Counted from the stretch's first letter, positions 19,146 through 29,328 are shown. The stretch is 64,000 nt of DNA from Staphylococcus saccharolyticus (GCF_900458815.1 NZ_UHDZ01000001.1:2046001-2110000); one strand, 5' to 3'. Numbers and translations are program-made. Notes: a model not told the origin generated them from the sequence alone.

Positions 19146-19501
19146 TTAAAAACCCTCCCTAGGATTCAAAGTGTAATTCCTTTAGTAGTAACTACATTTT
19201 ACACCTTTTGGAATCGTATTCCAAAATTCCCTTTCATTTTAACTAAGAATTTTGTAAATTAAACATATCGACACATTTATGTCACTTTTTCTTTTCATTT
19301 AAATATATTGTTAACTATATGTATGACCACATTTATTAAATTATCAAATTAACTACGCTGCAATTTATTTGATAACATTTAGTAAAACTATCGATATTAT
19401 AGGTATTATTACTATTAATTATGTCACAGTTTTCTTAATTGGAGGGGATAAAATGGCTACTTTGAAGGGAGCACATCAATTTATGTTTCAGACTCTTAAC
19501 T
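19146..19501. other. adh upstream region
   Basis: About 350 bp, very AT-rich, between adh and the broken ywhD, presumably carrying the adh promoter. No clear Rex-type operator (TTGTGAAnnnnnnTTCACAA) was found by eye. Short open frames here overlap the ywhD remnant and are not credible. Confidence 0.4.
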
Positions 19502-20009
19502 CTATTCAAATGCTTGATATAATGTTTCGCTAGAGTTATTCCACATCTCTAAATTATGATTTTGAAGAAAATCTTTTAGAATCTTCTTATTGTCATCACC
19601 AATTTGATTAATGATAAATTGGTGTTTCATTGACTTATCCATCATATTAACATGTTCTGGCATGCTCTTATACCCACGTTTAATACTTTTGTTTAATTAA
19701 TAAATAACAAACTGTAACACCCGCATAATATGGGCCTTGTTCACTGCGTTCAGTCGTAACCCAACATAACCAATATTCCTTAGCTTCGTCTCCAGCAACT
19801 TGTTCTTTATCGTTAATCCACTTCACACCTTTTTCAACTTCAGATCGTGCATGCATTCCACCGATATCGATAAACGCTTTTTGATTTTTAACATCTATAA
19901 AAACTGGCGCAATATTATCTAAACTAATTGAACCAATATTTGTTCCTTTATGTCCATCTAATGGGTCATTTTTGATGATATTAAAGTTAAAACCCTTCTT
20001 TTCTGCCAA
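19502..20009 (-). pseudogene. ywhD: YwhD family protein, frameshifted
   Basis: Residues 1-107 (FNFNIIKNDPLDGHKGTNIG, ALxARSEVEKG-like GGMHARSEVEKG, EYWLCWVTTERSEQGPYYAG) match YwhD. One base is out at about 19685, where the frame ends KQKY-stop. The other frame continues IKRGYKSMPEHVNMMDKS, the conserved C-terminal part, to TAG at 19502. The intact family is about 165-170 residues. TTG start after GAGGTAA. Family function is unknown. The next gene upstream (HD hydrolase) is its usual neighbour in Firmicutes. Confidence 0.85.
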
Positions 20010-20091
20010 CTTGATTACCTCACTATAGCAAACTTAATATCTTGAATCTATTATTTTCAATATTGAAAAATCATTAATACCCCTTAAACCT

Positions 20092-21390
20092 CTAATTTAA
20101 CTCGTTTAATAAATTAATAATTGAGCCTTTTATATCATAATCTTTAATATTTAAAATCATTTCTTTAGGATAATACAATTTATGATCTTCACGATTAATA
20201 CCGGTAATACTATTAATAACCATCGATTGATTACTAATTTCAGTCATTTTACCATTGCGTCTAAGTAGGTGGATAGGTTTACGATTGGAACCCGGACGGT
20301 CATAGTCATAAGGTAAATCTGAAAAAGCTTCACTGACAAAGTAATAATCAGGATTTATCCCACCAGCTTCAAACAACTCTTGTAATTCAGAAATAGTAAT
20401 AATTGAACCATCAAAAGGTATGTATTTAAATAAATCACGATTGATAAAACGTCTAGATAAATCACTTAATATTGAATCTTCTTCATTAATCCATTTCTTT
20501 AAGTAATATAAGACAACAGCTTCTTCTAATTCAACATATTGCTCTATGGTCATTGTTCCTTCAAAGAATGGCACAAAGTCTTTAGGATACATTCTAAATT
20601 CATAGCCTTCATTGTAGAGTTGCTTGGCACGTTTAAGACAATTATTTAATAATACTTCCCCTCCACGACTTACAGGATGAAAGTAGATTTGCCAATACAT
20701 CTGATAACGACTCATAATAAAGTTTTCAACAGCATGCATTCCACTATCTTTAATTAACACTTCATTCTTAGATGGGAGCATTAATCTTAAAATACGCTCC
20801 ATATCAAATGAACCATATGTAACTCCTGTAAAATAAGCATCTCGTTGTAAGTAATCCATTCGATCCGCATCAATTTGAGAGGAAATCATAGAAATAACGA
20901 GCTTATTATCATGTGTTTTGTTTATAACATCGGCAACTTGTTGGGGAAAACTATATGACACACGGCTAAGCACTTTATTAACTTCAGTATTCCCAGTAAT
21001 GATTGCCTGTGTAAATGCTTCATGGTCTGTATTAAATATCTTTTCAAAACTATGAGAGAAGGGACCATGACCTAAATCATGTAACAACGCAGCACATAAT
21101 GCAAGAGGACGATCAGTATTATCCCATGTTTCCTTTCCTATAAAAGATTCATCAATTATTCGGCGAACAATTTCATAAACCCCTAAAGAATGACCAAAAC
21201 GGCTATGTTCAGCAGTATGAAAAGACAAATACAGAGTTCCAAGTTGTTTAATACGTCTTAAACGCTGAAACTCTCTCGTTTTAATCAAATCCCAAATCAA
21301 TTGATCCTGCACATGAATGAACCTATGAATTGGATCTTTAAACACCTTCTCTTCCATTAATTTACTCGTTGCATATGATGATAACGCCAT
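20092..21390 (-). CDS. HD-domain phosphohydrolase (YwfO/SAMHD1-like)
   Basis: 432 residues, intact. Metal-binding HD motif: His in RFGHSLGVYEI (residue 67), HD at 104-105 (LLHDLGHGPFSHSFE), and Asp in SQIDADRMDYL. This is the layout of dGTPase/SAMHD1-type dNTP triphosphohydrolases; B. subtilis YwfO is the recalled relative. It probably hydrolyses nucleoside triphosphates in the cytoplasm. GGAGGGAAAGT precedes the ATG. Confidence 0.85.
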   Translation of the reverse strand: MALSSYATSKLMEEKVFKDPIHRFIHVQDQLIWDLIKTREFQRLRRIKQLGTLYLSFHTAEHSRFGHSLGVYEIVRRIIDESFIGKETWDNTDRPLALCAALLHDLGHGPFSHSFEKIFNTDHEAFTQAIITGNTEVNKVLSRVSYSFPQQVADVINKTHDNKLVISMISSQIDADRMDYLQRDAYFTGVTYGSFDMERILRLMLPSKNEVLIKDSGMHAVENFIMSRYQMYWQIYFHPVSRGGEVLLNNCLKRAKQLYNEGYEFRMYPKDFVPFFEGTMTIEQYVELEEAVVLYYLKKWINEEDSILSDLSRRFINRDLFKYIPFDGSIITISELQELFEAGGINPDYYFVSEAFSDLPYDYDRPGSNRKPIHLLRRNGKMTEISNQSMVINSITGINREDHKLYYPKEMILNIKDYDIKGSIINLLNELN

Positions 21391-21488
21391 ACTTTCCCTC
21401 CTGTCCTTTCTAGTCTTTAGAATTATTTACTTTTAGTACTCTTTTTCACTAAAAGATATTGTCATCGCACATTAGTTTGTAATCTTTA

Positions 21489-21965
21489 TTAAAATATCTT
21501 TTTCATTAAAGCTAAATCCATTGTTTCACCATACATTTCAGGTTGATATGAACGTAAAATTGTAAAACCATGATCTTTATAATAATCAATACCATGTCTA
21601 TTTTTATTATCAACTTCTAAGTATACCGTATCGTAACGCTCTTTAAATCTTTTCAAACCTTCTTCGAGCAAACTTGTACCATAACCTTTATGTTGAGATT
21701 CAGGTCTTACATAATGTGCAGAAAGATACAGTTCCTCACCATAGATAAAGTTTGCAAAACCTACAATTTCTCCCACTTCTTCTACGACTAAAAATAATTG
21801 TTCAGTTAATCTCTTTCTAAGATGTGTTTCATTATAAGAGGCAGCTAACAATTCATTAACCATTGAACCTGCATAAATATTCAAATATGTGTTGTACCAA
21901 GCTTTAGTCGCAACATCTCTTATAGCTACGACATCATTTTGGGTTGCTTGTCTGACACTGTACAT
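21489..21965 (-). CDS. GNAT family N-acetyltransferase
   Basis: 158 residues. GNAT core with the acetyl-CoA pyrophosphate loop in RPESQHKGYGTSLLEEGL (Q/R-x-x-G-x-G/A reads QHKGYG), then YLEVDNKNRHGIDYYKDHGF. The substrate cannot be told from sequence. GGGAGAAGTAAC lies before the ATG. It is a single gene on the minus strand and appears intact. Confidence 0.8.
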   Translation of the reverse strand: MYSVRQATQNDVVAIRDVATKAWYNTYLNIYAGSMVNELLAASYNETHLRKRLTEQLFLVVEEVGEIVGFANFIYGEELYLSAHYVRPESQHKGYGTSLLEEGLKRFKERYDTVYLEVDNKNRHGIDYYKDHGFTILRSYQPEMYGETMDLALMKKIF

Positions 21966-22199
21966 GTTACTTCTCCCCTAACCATTAACTAGCTTTTATT
22001 ATAGGCATTATATCACATTTATATCGGATTAATTCAATTCAAACATTTAAAAACCTACTTAAAAAATTATTTTAAAAATATTAATAACCAAGTCCTAATA
22101 AATATTAATATTTAGAAAATTATCTTATTTTCAAAATTCTATTTCTCTAAAAATGAAAAATGACGGAAGAAAAATTGTTCAAAAACAAAATCTCTTCTA
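21966..22199. other. AT-rich intergenic region
   Basis: Holds the promoter side of the GNAT gene. No gene, repeat or clear terminator is seen. Confidence 0.4.
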
Positions 22200-22616
22200 T
22201 CACTTCTTAATATCTTTATTTTTTAATTCTTCATTCCATTGGTTTGCACGTGCTAAAGAAAATGTATCTTGCTTAATATCACCAAGCTTTTCCGCAGTAC
22301 CTATAATATAACCCGTTAATTCTCTCCCTAAAAACTCTAAACTGTATTTCATTTGAGTAATACAAGGTTTTGCTTTGACTTTAGGGCAGTCTCCACCGAC
22401 TAATATTAACCTAAAGTCTTTTTGTGCCATCTTAGATTTAAAATCACGATAGTTTTGATCTTGCAATGTTTCAGACCAATGATCAATAAATGCTTTTAAA
22501 GAATCGGAAATAATATACCAATACACTGGTGAAGCAAAAATAATCGTGTTACTTTTTAACACAAGATCTATCAATTGTTGATAATCATCTTGATACGTTA
22601 TGAGATAAATAGACAT
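22200..22616 (-). pseudogene. Flavodoxin-fold NAD(P)H oxidoreductase, N-terminus missing
   Basis: 138 codons matching the latter part of an FMN-dependent NADPH reductase (IIFASPVYWYIISDSLKAFIDHW, LVGGDC). The family normally begins with about 30 residues holding the phosphate-binding GSxRxxGN loop; here the frame starts in the first helix-strand link at ATG 22616 without a ribosome site, and a stop lies a few codons upstream. It is likely a 5'-deleted gene that cannot bind FMN. A STAR-like repeat lies just upstream. Confidence 0.7.
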
Positions 22617-22742
22617 GTGTATTTATATTATCTTTCTTACTCATTATTATATTAAATAGTAATAATTTTATAAAGTTAACGAAAAAATGTCTTTATTAAC
22701 TATTTTTAACTACCATTTAAGTTGTATCACTCAAATAAAAAA

Positions 22743-22940
22743 TCCCGAGACATCAATCATTGTCTCAGGTATGTTTTACGTATTGCTGTCGATGACTGAA
22801 TTAAAAATACGCTCACATCAAGCTTTTTCAACTACAGCCCAAGACCCCAACATAGAGAATTTCATTCAGAAATTCTACAGACATTACAGGTTGGGGTTCG
22901 AGGCTGGCACAACGAATTCAATACGAGTTCTGTTCCATTT
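22743..22940 (-). repeat. STAR-like intergenic repeat, copy D (inverted)
   Basis: The same element read on the minus strand: cccgagacatcaatcattgtctcagg at its 3' end (22744-22769), middle stem with aagaccccaac / gttggggt, and gaattcaatacgagttctgttcca at its 5' end. It follows the 3' end of the aldo/keto reductase gene, so again it lies downstream of a gene in the sense direction. Confidence 0.85.
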
Positions 22941-22959
22941 CCTTAGTCGAATTAGCTAT

Positions 22960-23890
22960 TTAATTTTCAATTGGAAATAAATGGTCAATTTTATCAATTT
23001 CGTCTTGTGTAAGTTCTACATTCACAGCGTCAATATTCTCTACAACTTGTTCTACACGTTTGGCACCTGGGATGACAACATCTAATGCAGGACGCGTTAA
23101 ATAGAATGCCAATACTATGTTGGCTATTGTTGTATCATGTGCTTCAGCAATCTCAGTTAATTCATTTACTCGACGCACATTATCTTTGAAAACTTTAGGT
23201 TGGAAATCACGACGTGTGGCGCGATGGTCATCAAATGTTTGATTTTCATCATATTTACCAGATAAGATGCCTGAAGCAAGTAGAAAGTATGGTACAAATG
23301 TAATATGATTTTCAGCTGCGTATGCCATAATCTCTTCATTTTCACGATGTAATAAATTGTACTCTAATTGAATGACGTCAACATACCCATCTTTATTCGC
23401 TTCTTTCAATTGATCTAATGAGAAGTTAGACACACCAATTGCTTTAATTTTACCTTCATCTTTTAGTGCTGCAACTGTTTTATCTTTAGGTGTCTTATCA
23501 TCAGGAAAATGAATATAATATAAATCGATATAATCTACTTGTAGACGTTTTAAACTATTCTCAAATTGTTGTTTTAAATATTCAGGATAGTTATTTTGAA
23601 CGATATCACCATTATCTTTTATAACATGTGAACCTTTTGTCGCAATTTGTACTTGTTGGCGCGGATACTCTTTAACAACTTGACCTACTAATTCTTCAGA
23701 ACGTTCAGGACCATAAATATATGCTGTGTCTAATAATGTGATACCGTGATCAATGGCTTGACGTACTACGTCTTTTCCTTGTTCTTCATCTAAGTGTGGA
23801 TATAAATTATGTCCACCTACTGCATTCGTGCCTAACGCTATCGGAAAGACTCTTACGTCTTGATTTACCTAATTGTACTTGTTTTACCAT
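22960..23890 (-). pseudogene. Aldo/keto reductase, +1 frameshift near the start
   Basis: MVKQVQLGKS opens at 23890, then one extra base at about 23860-23861 shifts the frame. From there the reading is continuous: DVRVFPIALGTNAVGG, LLDTAYIYGPERSE (Asp and Tyr of the catalytic tetrad), ATKG with the Lys, LQVDYIDLYYIHFPD with the His, through the NADP-binding end. Without the extra base the protein would be about 310 residues. The 5' position means no functional protein is made unless initiation occurs internally. It was a cytoplasmic carbonyl reductase. Confidence 0.88.
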
Positions 23891-24063
23891 TCAAGTCATC
23901 TCCTTCAGTTATTTTCATTTTCCAAAATTGAATAGTCAATTGATGTTTACCCGAACCATAACAAATTCACTCACAATTAACATCTATCAAGAGCTGTTAA
24001 ATTGACGTTAGAAAAAATGTACGCTTTAATGTAACTAAATAAGTTACATTAAGGTGAGTAGAG

Positions 24064-24489
24064 ACGAATTTAGAATTTAATATTGCAGTACACGTGCTAT
24101 GCTTTCTAACCAAACACTATAAAGAACAGTTTAATAGTCATGAATTAGCAACTCTAACGTGTTTGAATCTAGTCCAACTAAGACGTGTCGTTTCATATTT
24201 AACTGACCAACACTACATCACAGTTCAACGTGGTAAGGTTGGAGGATATCATGCAAATGAACGTACAGCTCAAGTAAATTTAGCTGAGTTATATCCGCAC
24301 TTTGTTCTAGATAAAAATAATAACCAAAAAATATTTACAGGAGATTCTACAAGTAACTGTCAAATATCTAAACAAATCGCTCATACAATGTCACATTATT
24401 ACACTCTAGAACATCAACTTATCTTGAATTATTATCAAAACAAAACAATAAGTGATGTTTTGTACGATATTTTGCGGGAGGTTGCATGA
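24064..24489 (+). pseudogene. Rrf2-family transcriptional regulator, start codon changed to ACG
   Basis: The protein reads NLEFNIAVHVLCFLTKHYKEQFNSHELATLTCLNLVQLRRVVSYL, a winged-helix Rrf2 domain, then GGYHA and a C-terminal region with one visible Cys (SNCQIS). The expected initiator at 24064-24066 is ACG instead of ATG, five to six bases after GGTGAG. The next in-frame start, GTG 24094, would delete the first helix. It overlaps the oxidoreductase gene by ATGA, so the two were an operon. The family senses redox or iron-sulphur state. It may be weakly expressed from ACG. Confidence 0.65.
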
Positions 24490-25704
24490 AAAGTTATGAT
24501 CTTATAATCATTGGATTTGGGAAAGCAGGTAAAACATTAGCAGCACATGCAGCCTCGCACGGTCAACAGGTCGCAGTCATCGAACAGTCACCTAGAATGT
24601 ATGATGGTACATGCTTTAAATGCAAAGAATTATAAAGGTCTAGACTCAAATAACAATATTGATGTTTTAGACTATAAAGCTAGATTCATTTCAAATGAAA
24701 TACTTGAATTACTTGATAGTGCTGGAGTAATTAAAGAAACAATTACAGCAGACAAAATAGTTATTAATACAGGAGCACATGCCGTCATTCCAGATATCGA
24801 AGGTATTGATACTACTCAGAAGATTTATGATTCAACATGGCTATTAAATATTGACTATCACCCTCAAGAATTAATCATTATCGGAGGTGGCTATATCGCT
24901 CTAGAATTCGCATCTATGTTTGCGAATTTTGGAACTCACGTTACGATACTTGAGCGTGGTGATATAATTATGCCTCGCGAAGATCATGAAGTGGTAAACC
25001 TTGTTATTAAAGATTTACAAGATAAAGGTGTAACCATAAACACAAACATTCATACAATAGCATTTTCAAATGTTGAAAATCAAGCCATTGTTCACACAAA
25101 TCAAGGAAATTATTCAGCTGACGCAGTGCTTTTAGCAACAGGTCGTAAGCCACATACTAGTGATTTAGGCCTTGAAAATACAGACATAAAATTAGGTCAG
25201 CAAGGTGAAGTGATTGTGAATAAACATTTGCAAACTGCAGTAAAATATATTTATGCTGCAGGTGACGTTAAAGGCGGATTGCAATTTACATACATTTCAC
25301 TCGATGACTACAGAATTATCAAATCACATATGTTTGGTATTGTATTTAGAACAACAGAAAATCGCGGAGTCATACCTTATTCTGTCTTTATAGATCCACC
25401 TTTATCAAAGGTTGGTTTAACTGCGAGTGAAGCTGAATCCAAAGGATATAATTTCCTGGAAAATAAAATCTATGTTAATATAATTCCTCGACATAAAATT
25501 AATAACGATCCTAGAGGCCTATTCAAAGCTGTTATTAATAAAGATACAAATGGAATTTTAGGTGCAACGTTATATGACAAAGAATCTGAGGAACTTATTA
25601 ATTTAATTAAGCTTGCCATAGATCAACATATCCCTTTCACAGCATTACGAGACAACATTTACACACACCCCACAATGACAGAATCCTTTAACGACTTATT
25701 TTTA
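24486..25704 (+). pseudogene. Pyridine nucleotide-disulphide oxidoreductase, internal deletion
   Basis: A class I flavoprotein reductase (mercuric reductase/dihydrolipoamide dehydrogenase-like). It opens with the FAD-binding YDLIIIGFGKAGKTLA and reaches MYDGTC, the first redox Cys, then loses frame. About 40 residues, including the second Cys of the CxxxxC site, are missing, and the sequence rejoins at HALNAKNYKGL. The word catgc occurs at both edges of the gap. The rest is intact: IIIGGGYIALEFASMF for NAD, YIYAAGDV, and the C-terminal dimer domain with HPTMTESFNDLF. A T-run at 25699-25703 has probably gained a base, removing the normal stop, so the frame runs on to 25827. It was in an operon with the Rrf2 gene. 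Confidence 0.88.
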
Positions 25705-25737
25705 GAACCACTTTGTTCTTTGATCATTAGTGGTTCT
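25703..25737 (+). terminator. Terminator-like hairpin after the oxidoreductase
   Basis: agaaccact/agtggttct (25704-25712 with 25729-25737) with a 16-base loop. Only a weak T-run follows. Confidence 0.45.
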
Positions 25738-25778
25738 TATGCAGTAGACCTGGCTACTGTATTCCTCTACCACTTTAG

Positions 25779-25808
25779 TAAAAAAGGAACTGCGCATCGT
25801 CAGTTCCT
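25779..25808 (-). terminator. Terminator of the DUF1450 gene
   Basis: Stem aggaactg/cagttcct (25785-25792 with 25801-25808), followed on the minus strand by six Ts. Confidence 0.75.
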
Positions 25809-25819
25809 CTTAATCACAA

Positions 25820-26161
25820 TTATTTAGCTGTTTTACGTTTTTCTAGTTTTTCTTTAAGCTTACGGTCTTGTTCTTCTTTACGGCGTTTACGCTCTTCGTT
25901 TCGTTTTCTTAAGCGTTCCTCTTCTTCAGGATCACGAGGTTTATTTAATTGTCTTGTAACCTTTTCCATAAGCTCTTCTTCAGTTAACGCAGCAAGTGGG
26001 CGATTGTTAACAAATGCAAATGTTTTACGACGTCCTGGTCCACAATAAGATTGACAACCAATTTCAATTTCAGCTTCCGGATCTAATTTCTCCAACTTTT
26101 TCTTTAGAGATTTCAAATTAACTGCCTGACACTCATCGCAAATCAAAAATTTGTTTTTCAT
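25820..26161 (-). CDS. DUF1450 (YuzB-like) protein with charged coiled-coil tail
   Basis: 113 residues. The N-terminal ~65 residues are a small thioredoxin-like DUF1450 domain ([34 protein letters not shown]) with conserved cysteines. Residues 70-113 are almost only Arg, Lys and Glu, a single long charged helix. ATG 26161 follows AAAGGTGGG; earlier in-frame ATGs have no ribosome site. Function unknown. It appears intact and has its own terminator. Confidence 0.75.
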   Translation of the reverse strand: MKNKFLICDECQAVNLKSLKKKLEKLDPEAEIEIGCQSYCGPGRRKTFAFVNNRPLAALTEEELMEKVTRQLNKPRDPEEEERLRKRNEERKRRKEEQDRKLKEKLEKRKTAK

Positions 26162-26293
26162 CTTGCTACCCACCTTTCTATATAAACTCATTTGTTGTAT
26201 TAGACATTTAAATATAACTCTAACTATTTTACTCTTTTTATCATAAAATTCAAGATTATTTTGATAGGAAGTCATAAAATTACAATACCACAA

Positions 26294-26325
26294 AATAAAA
26301 ACAACCTTTCATAAAAGGCTGTTCC
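26294..26325 (-). terminator. Terminator of the mevalonate operon
   Basis: Short stem built on cctttcataaaagg, extended by acaa/ttgt-like pairs (26301-26323), followed on the minus strand by TTTTTATTTT. Confidence 0.7.
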
Positions 26326-26330
26326 TTATT

Positions 26331-27407
26331 CTACTGACCATGATAAATTTTGAATTCTAACGGCTTGATGCCAGTAACTCGCCATTCATCATAAATAACT
26401 TTCTTATCGATAACATTATTGATAATTGTAATACCACAGTCGCCTCCACCAGCACCTGATGTTTTAGAGGCACCACCGTGTTTTTCCCCAATATCACATA
26501 ATTTTTTAAGCATATCTGTTTCAATATCAACAGCTGCTTCACTATCCATAGATTGAATAATTGTTCGATTCTGACGTACCATTTTTTGAACGCCTTTAAT
26601 ATTATTTGTCTTGAAAGCTTGAATTAAGTTTTCCACACACATATGAGATTGGTCTAAAAAGTCACCATAAAAACTTGGATCCGATTTTAAACGTTTCACT
26701 TCACTAACTAAATGAGGTGATGATGCTGGTGAACCTGTCCATCCAATAAGTACTTCCATATTTTCAGGTGCTTGTAATGGTTCGATATGTAGTCCAGGCC
26801 AGTTTTTCTCCAAAACTTTATTAACAGATGTTTCTTCCATCTGCTGTTTAACCCAATCATGATCGAATGTACTATAAGCAAGCCAACCACTATAAACACT
26901 TACAGCAATATCACCACATGAACTTAAACTTTGTAATTTCATATTAGCTATCACTGCCAGCTTATAAATATATAAGTTTGATAATTGCATACAATAAAAT
27001 TCATTTAACGCTTTAACAACTGATACTAATACAGCTGCACTTGATCCTAAGCCATACTTTTGCCCAGAATTATCAGCTAAATTGCTATCAATCGTTAAAT
27101 GAAAATGTTTCAATTTAATACTACAACTACGTGCATATTGCTCAAATACTTCAATAGCTGTTACAACATATTTTAATTGTTTTGCTGCTTGTACATCTGA
27201 AATTTCAATTTTATCTTCATTACGATCAAATTTAACAGGTTCATAGTGCAAAGTTTTTGAATGAATGCTACCTTCAACTTCACTCGACACTTCAATAGTC
27301 GCTGTTACAAAACGATTAACTGCAATAAGTATAGATTTATACCCTGGTTCGGTTACAGCATATTCGCCTGCAATATAAAGTTTTCCGGGTGCTTTTACCT
27401 GAATCAT
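26331..27407 (-). CDS. mvaK2: Phosphomevalonate kinase
   Basis: 358 residues, intact. GHMP kinase phosphorylating mevalonate-5-phosphate. Motifs: N-terminal APGKLYIAGEYAV, ATP loop YGLGSSAAVLVS, and the C-terminal ASKTSGAGGGDCG. Last of three genes of the mevalonate route to isopentenyl diphosphate, read mvaK1-mvaD-mvaK2 with 4- and 12-bp gaps. A terminator follows. The pathway supplies undecaprenyl and menaquinone precursors in staphylococci and is essential in S. aureus. Confidence 0.95.
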   Translation of the reverse strand: MIQVKAPGKLYIAGEYAVTEPGYKSILIAVNRFVTATIEVSSEVEGSIHSKTLHYEPVKFDRNEDKIEISDVQAAKQLKYVVTAIEVFEQYARSCSIKLKHFHLTIDSNLADNSGQKYGLGSSAAVLVSVVKALNEFYCMQLSNLYIYKLAVIANMKLQSLSSCGDIAVSVYSGWLAYSTFDHDWVKQQMEETSVNKVLEKNWPGLHIEPLQAPENMEVLIGWTGSPASSPHLVSEVKRLKSDPSFYGDFLDQSHMCVENLIQAFKTNNIKGVQKMVRQNRTIIQSMDSEAAVDIETDMLKKLCDIGEKHGGASKTSGAGGGDCGITIINNVIDKKVIYDEWRVTGIKPLEFKIYHGQ

Positions 27408-27419
27408 TCTATCTCTTCC

Positions 27420-28403
27420 TTACTTAATTATTTCAACGCCAGTACTTATGATATCACTTGCAATAATTTGAGATTTATCAAATTCTTTTAAAAATCGTTC
27501 CATCACAGCTTCTTTATTTTTCTTCTCGACAAGGACTTTTACATTAGGTCCAGCATCCACCGTAAAAAAACAAGGTAAATGTGCTTCACGACATCGATGC
27601 ACTATAGCCATAGCATCGTAGCTTTCTTGTACTAAATATGTGAATGGAGGTTGTGCACCTAAATTAGTAGCGTGCATTCTCAAACCATTTGCTTCGATGA
27701 CTTCTCCTAAACGTTGAAAATCTTTATGTTTAACGGCCTCTTTTGCCTCTTTTAAATCTTCATCAACATGGTCTAACCAATATTGATAAAATCGCGAGGT
27801 TTCTCGTGTAAGTGACATACCAGAACGACTAGATACTTTTTTAGATTGATTATTGATGACGACAAATATCATTGATAAATCTTTTTCCCAATCATCAGCA
27901 TTAATATCATGGGCAAATGAAGTCAAATCATCATAACCTTTTTCCCACTCAGCAAAGCCTCCATAAATACTTCTAGATGCAGAGCCTGAACCTCGACGAG
28001 CTAACCTAGATAAATCTTTATCTGATAAACCTAATGACAAAGCTTCATTACATGCAGCAGCTAAAGCAGCATATGCACTTGCTGAAGACGCAAGTCCTGC
28101 TGCTGTTGGGACAAAGTTTTCGCTTTCAATCATTGCATATAAATGAGTACCAGCTTTCTCTCTCACAATATCCATATATCGTCGAATCTTGGTTGTTTCT
28201 TTATCATTCACTTGATGGCCATTTAAAATCAGTTGATCTTCAGTAAAATTTGGATCAAAAGTTACTTTAGTTTCGGTGAAGAAACGGTCTAATGTAACAG
28301 ATAGACTATTATTCATTGGAATAATATATGTTTCATCGGCCTTGCCCCAATATTTAATCAACGCTATATTCGTATGTGCACGCGCTTTGCCACTTTTCAC
28401 CAA
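27420..28403 (-). CDS. mvaD: Diphosphomevalonate decarboxylase
   Basis: 327 residues, intact. ATP-dependent decarboxylation of mevalonate diphosphate to isopentenyl diphosphate. Diagnostic segments: ALIKYWGK, NNSLSVTL, AAGLASSASAYAAL phosphate loop, RRGSGSASRSIYGGF with the conserved Ser/Arg, and TVDAGPNV with the catalytic Asp. Middle gene of the operon, four bases after mvaK1. Confidence 0.96.
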   Translation of the reverse strand: MVKSGKARAHTNIALIKYWGKADETYIIPMNNSLSVTLDRFFTETKVTFDPNFTEDQLILNGHQVNDKETTKIRRYMDIVREKAGTHLYAMIESENFVPTAAGLASSASAYAALAAACNEALSLGLSDKDLSRLARRGSGSASRSIYGGFAEWEKGYDDLTSFAHDINADDWEKDLSMIFVVINNQSKKVSSRSGMSLTRETSRFYQYWLDHVDEDLKEAKEAVKHKDFQRLGEVIEANGLRMHATNLGAQPPFTYLVQESYDAMAIVHRCREAHLPCFFTVDAGPNVKVLVEKKNKEAVMERFLKEFDKSQIIASDIISTGVEIIK

Positions 28404-28407
28404 TGGT

Positions 28408-29328
28408 TTAACCTCCTAAATGTTCAATCCAAGTATGTGCTGCACCTGCTTTTTCAACAGCGGCAACAATATTCTTAGCAGTTTGTAAGTCTTCCGCAAG
28501 AAGAAGCATGCTGCCACCTCTTCCTCCACCAGTTAATTTACCGGCAATGGCTCCATGTTCTTTACCTATTACCAGTAGTTTTTTAATTTTGTCATGACTG
28601 ACAGTAAGATGTTTTAAATCTTCTTGACATGCATTAAAAATATCAGCTAAGTGTTGAAAGTCATGATTTTCAATCGAATGGCTTGCATTATGAACTAATG
28701 TGCCAATATGCTCTACATAATCCATATATTTAGGGTCTTCACATAAAGCGTGTACGTCTTCAACCGCTTGTTTAGTAGACCCTTTGACGCCAGTATCTAT
28801 AACTACCATATAGCCACCCAATTGTAATGACTTTAATGTTTCAACATGGCCTTGTTTAAACCAAACCGGCTTATTAGAAACAATCGTTTGAGTATCAATA
28901 CCGCTTGGTTTACCATGTGCAATTTGTTCAGCCCAGTTTGCTTCTTTGATAAGCGTGTCATCATCTAAAGGTTGACCCATAAAATCATAACTTGCTCTAA
29001 CAAATGCCACTGCAACAGCTGCACTTGAACCTAAACCTCTTGAGGGTGGTAAGTTCGTTTGAATTTTTACAGAAAGAGGTTCTTTAACACCACTTTTTTC
29101 AATGAAACGATTAATAATAGACTTCAGATGTTCAGGTGCATCGTATAACATTCCATCATAAACATCACTTGTAATTGAAGAGTAATTACCTTCTTCCATA
29201 CTTTCAATTAAGATTTTAATTTTACCGGCATTGAATGGTATCGCGATAGCTGGTTGACCAAATGTTACTGCGTGCTCACCAATCAGAATAATCTTTCCAG
29301 TAGACTCCCCGTATCCTTGTCTAGTCAT
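28408..29328 (-). CDS. mvaK1: Mevalonate kinase
   Basis: 306 residues, intact. GHMP kinase: GKIILIGEHAVTFGQPAIAIPF at the N-terminus, PPSRGLGSSAAVAVAF ATP loop, SGIDTQT with the catalytic Asp, and KLTGGGRGGSML at the C-terminus. First gene of the operon; the promoter should lie in 29329-29480. AAAGGTGAAAG precedes the ATG. Confidence 0.96.
   Translation of the reverse strand: MTRQGYGESTGKIILIGEHAVTFGQPAIAIPFNAGKIKILIESMEEGNYSSITSDVYDGMLYDAPEHLKSIINRFIEKSGVKEPLSVKIQTNLPPSRGLGSSAAVAVAFVRASYDFMGQPLDDDTLIKEANWAEQIAHGKPSGIDTQTIVSNKPVWFKQGHVETLKSLQLGGYMVVIDTGVKGSTKQAVEDVHALCEDPKYMDYVEHIGTLVHNASHSIENHDFQHLADIFNACQEDLKHLTVSHDKIKKLLVIGKEHGAIAGKLTGGGRGGSMLLLAEDLQTAKNIVAAVEKAGAAHTWIEHLGG

Noticed and set aside
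19453..19533. 26-residue plus-strand frame after GGAGGGG
   Set aside because: It has a good ribosome site but overlaps the YwhD remnant antisense and has no recognisable content.
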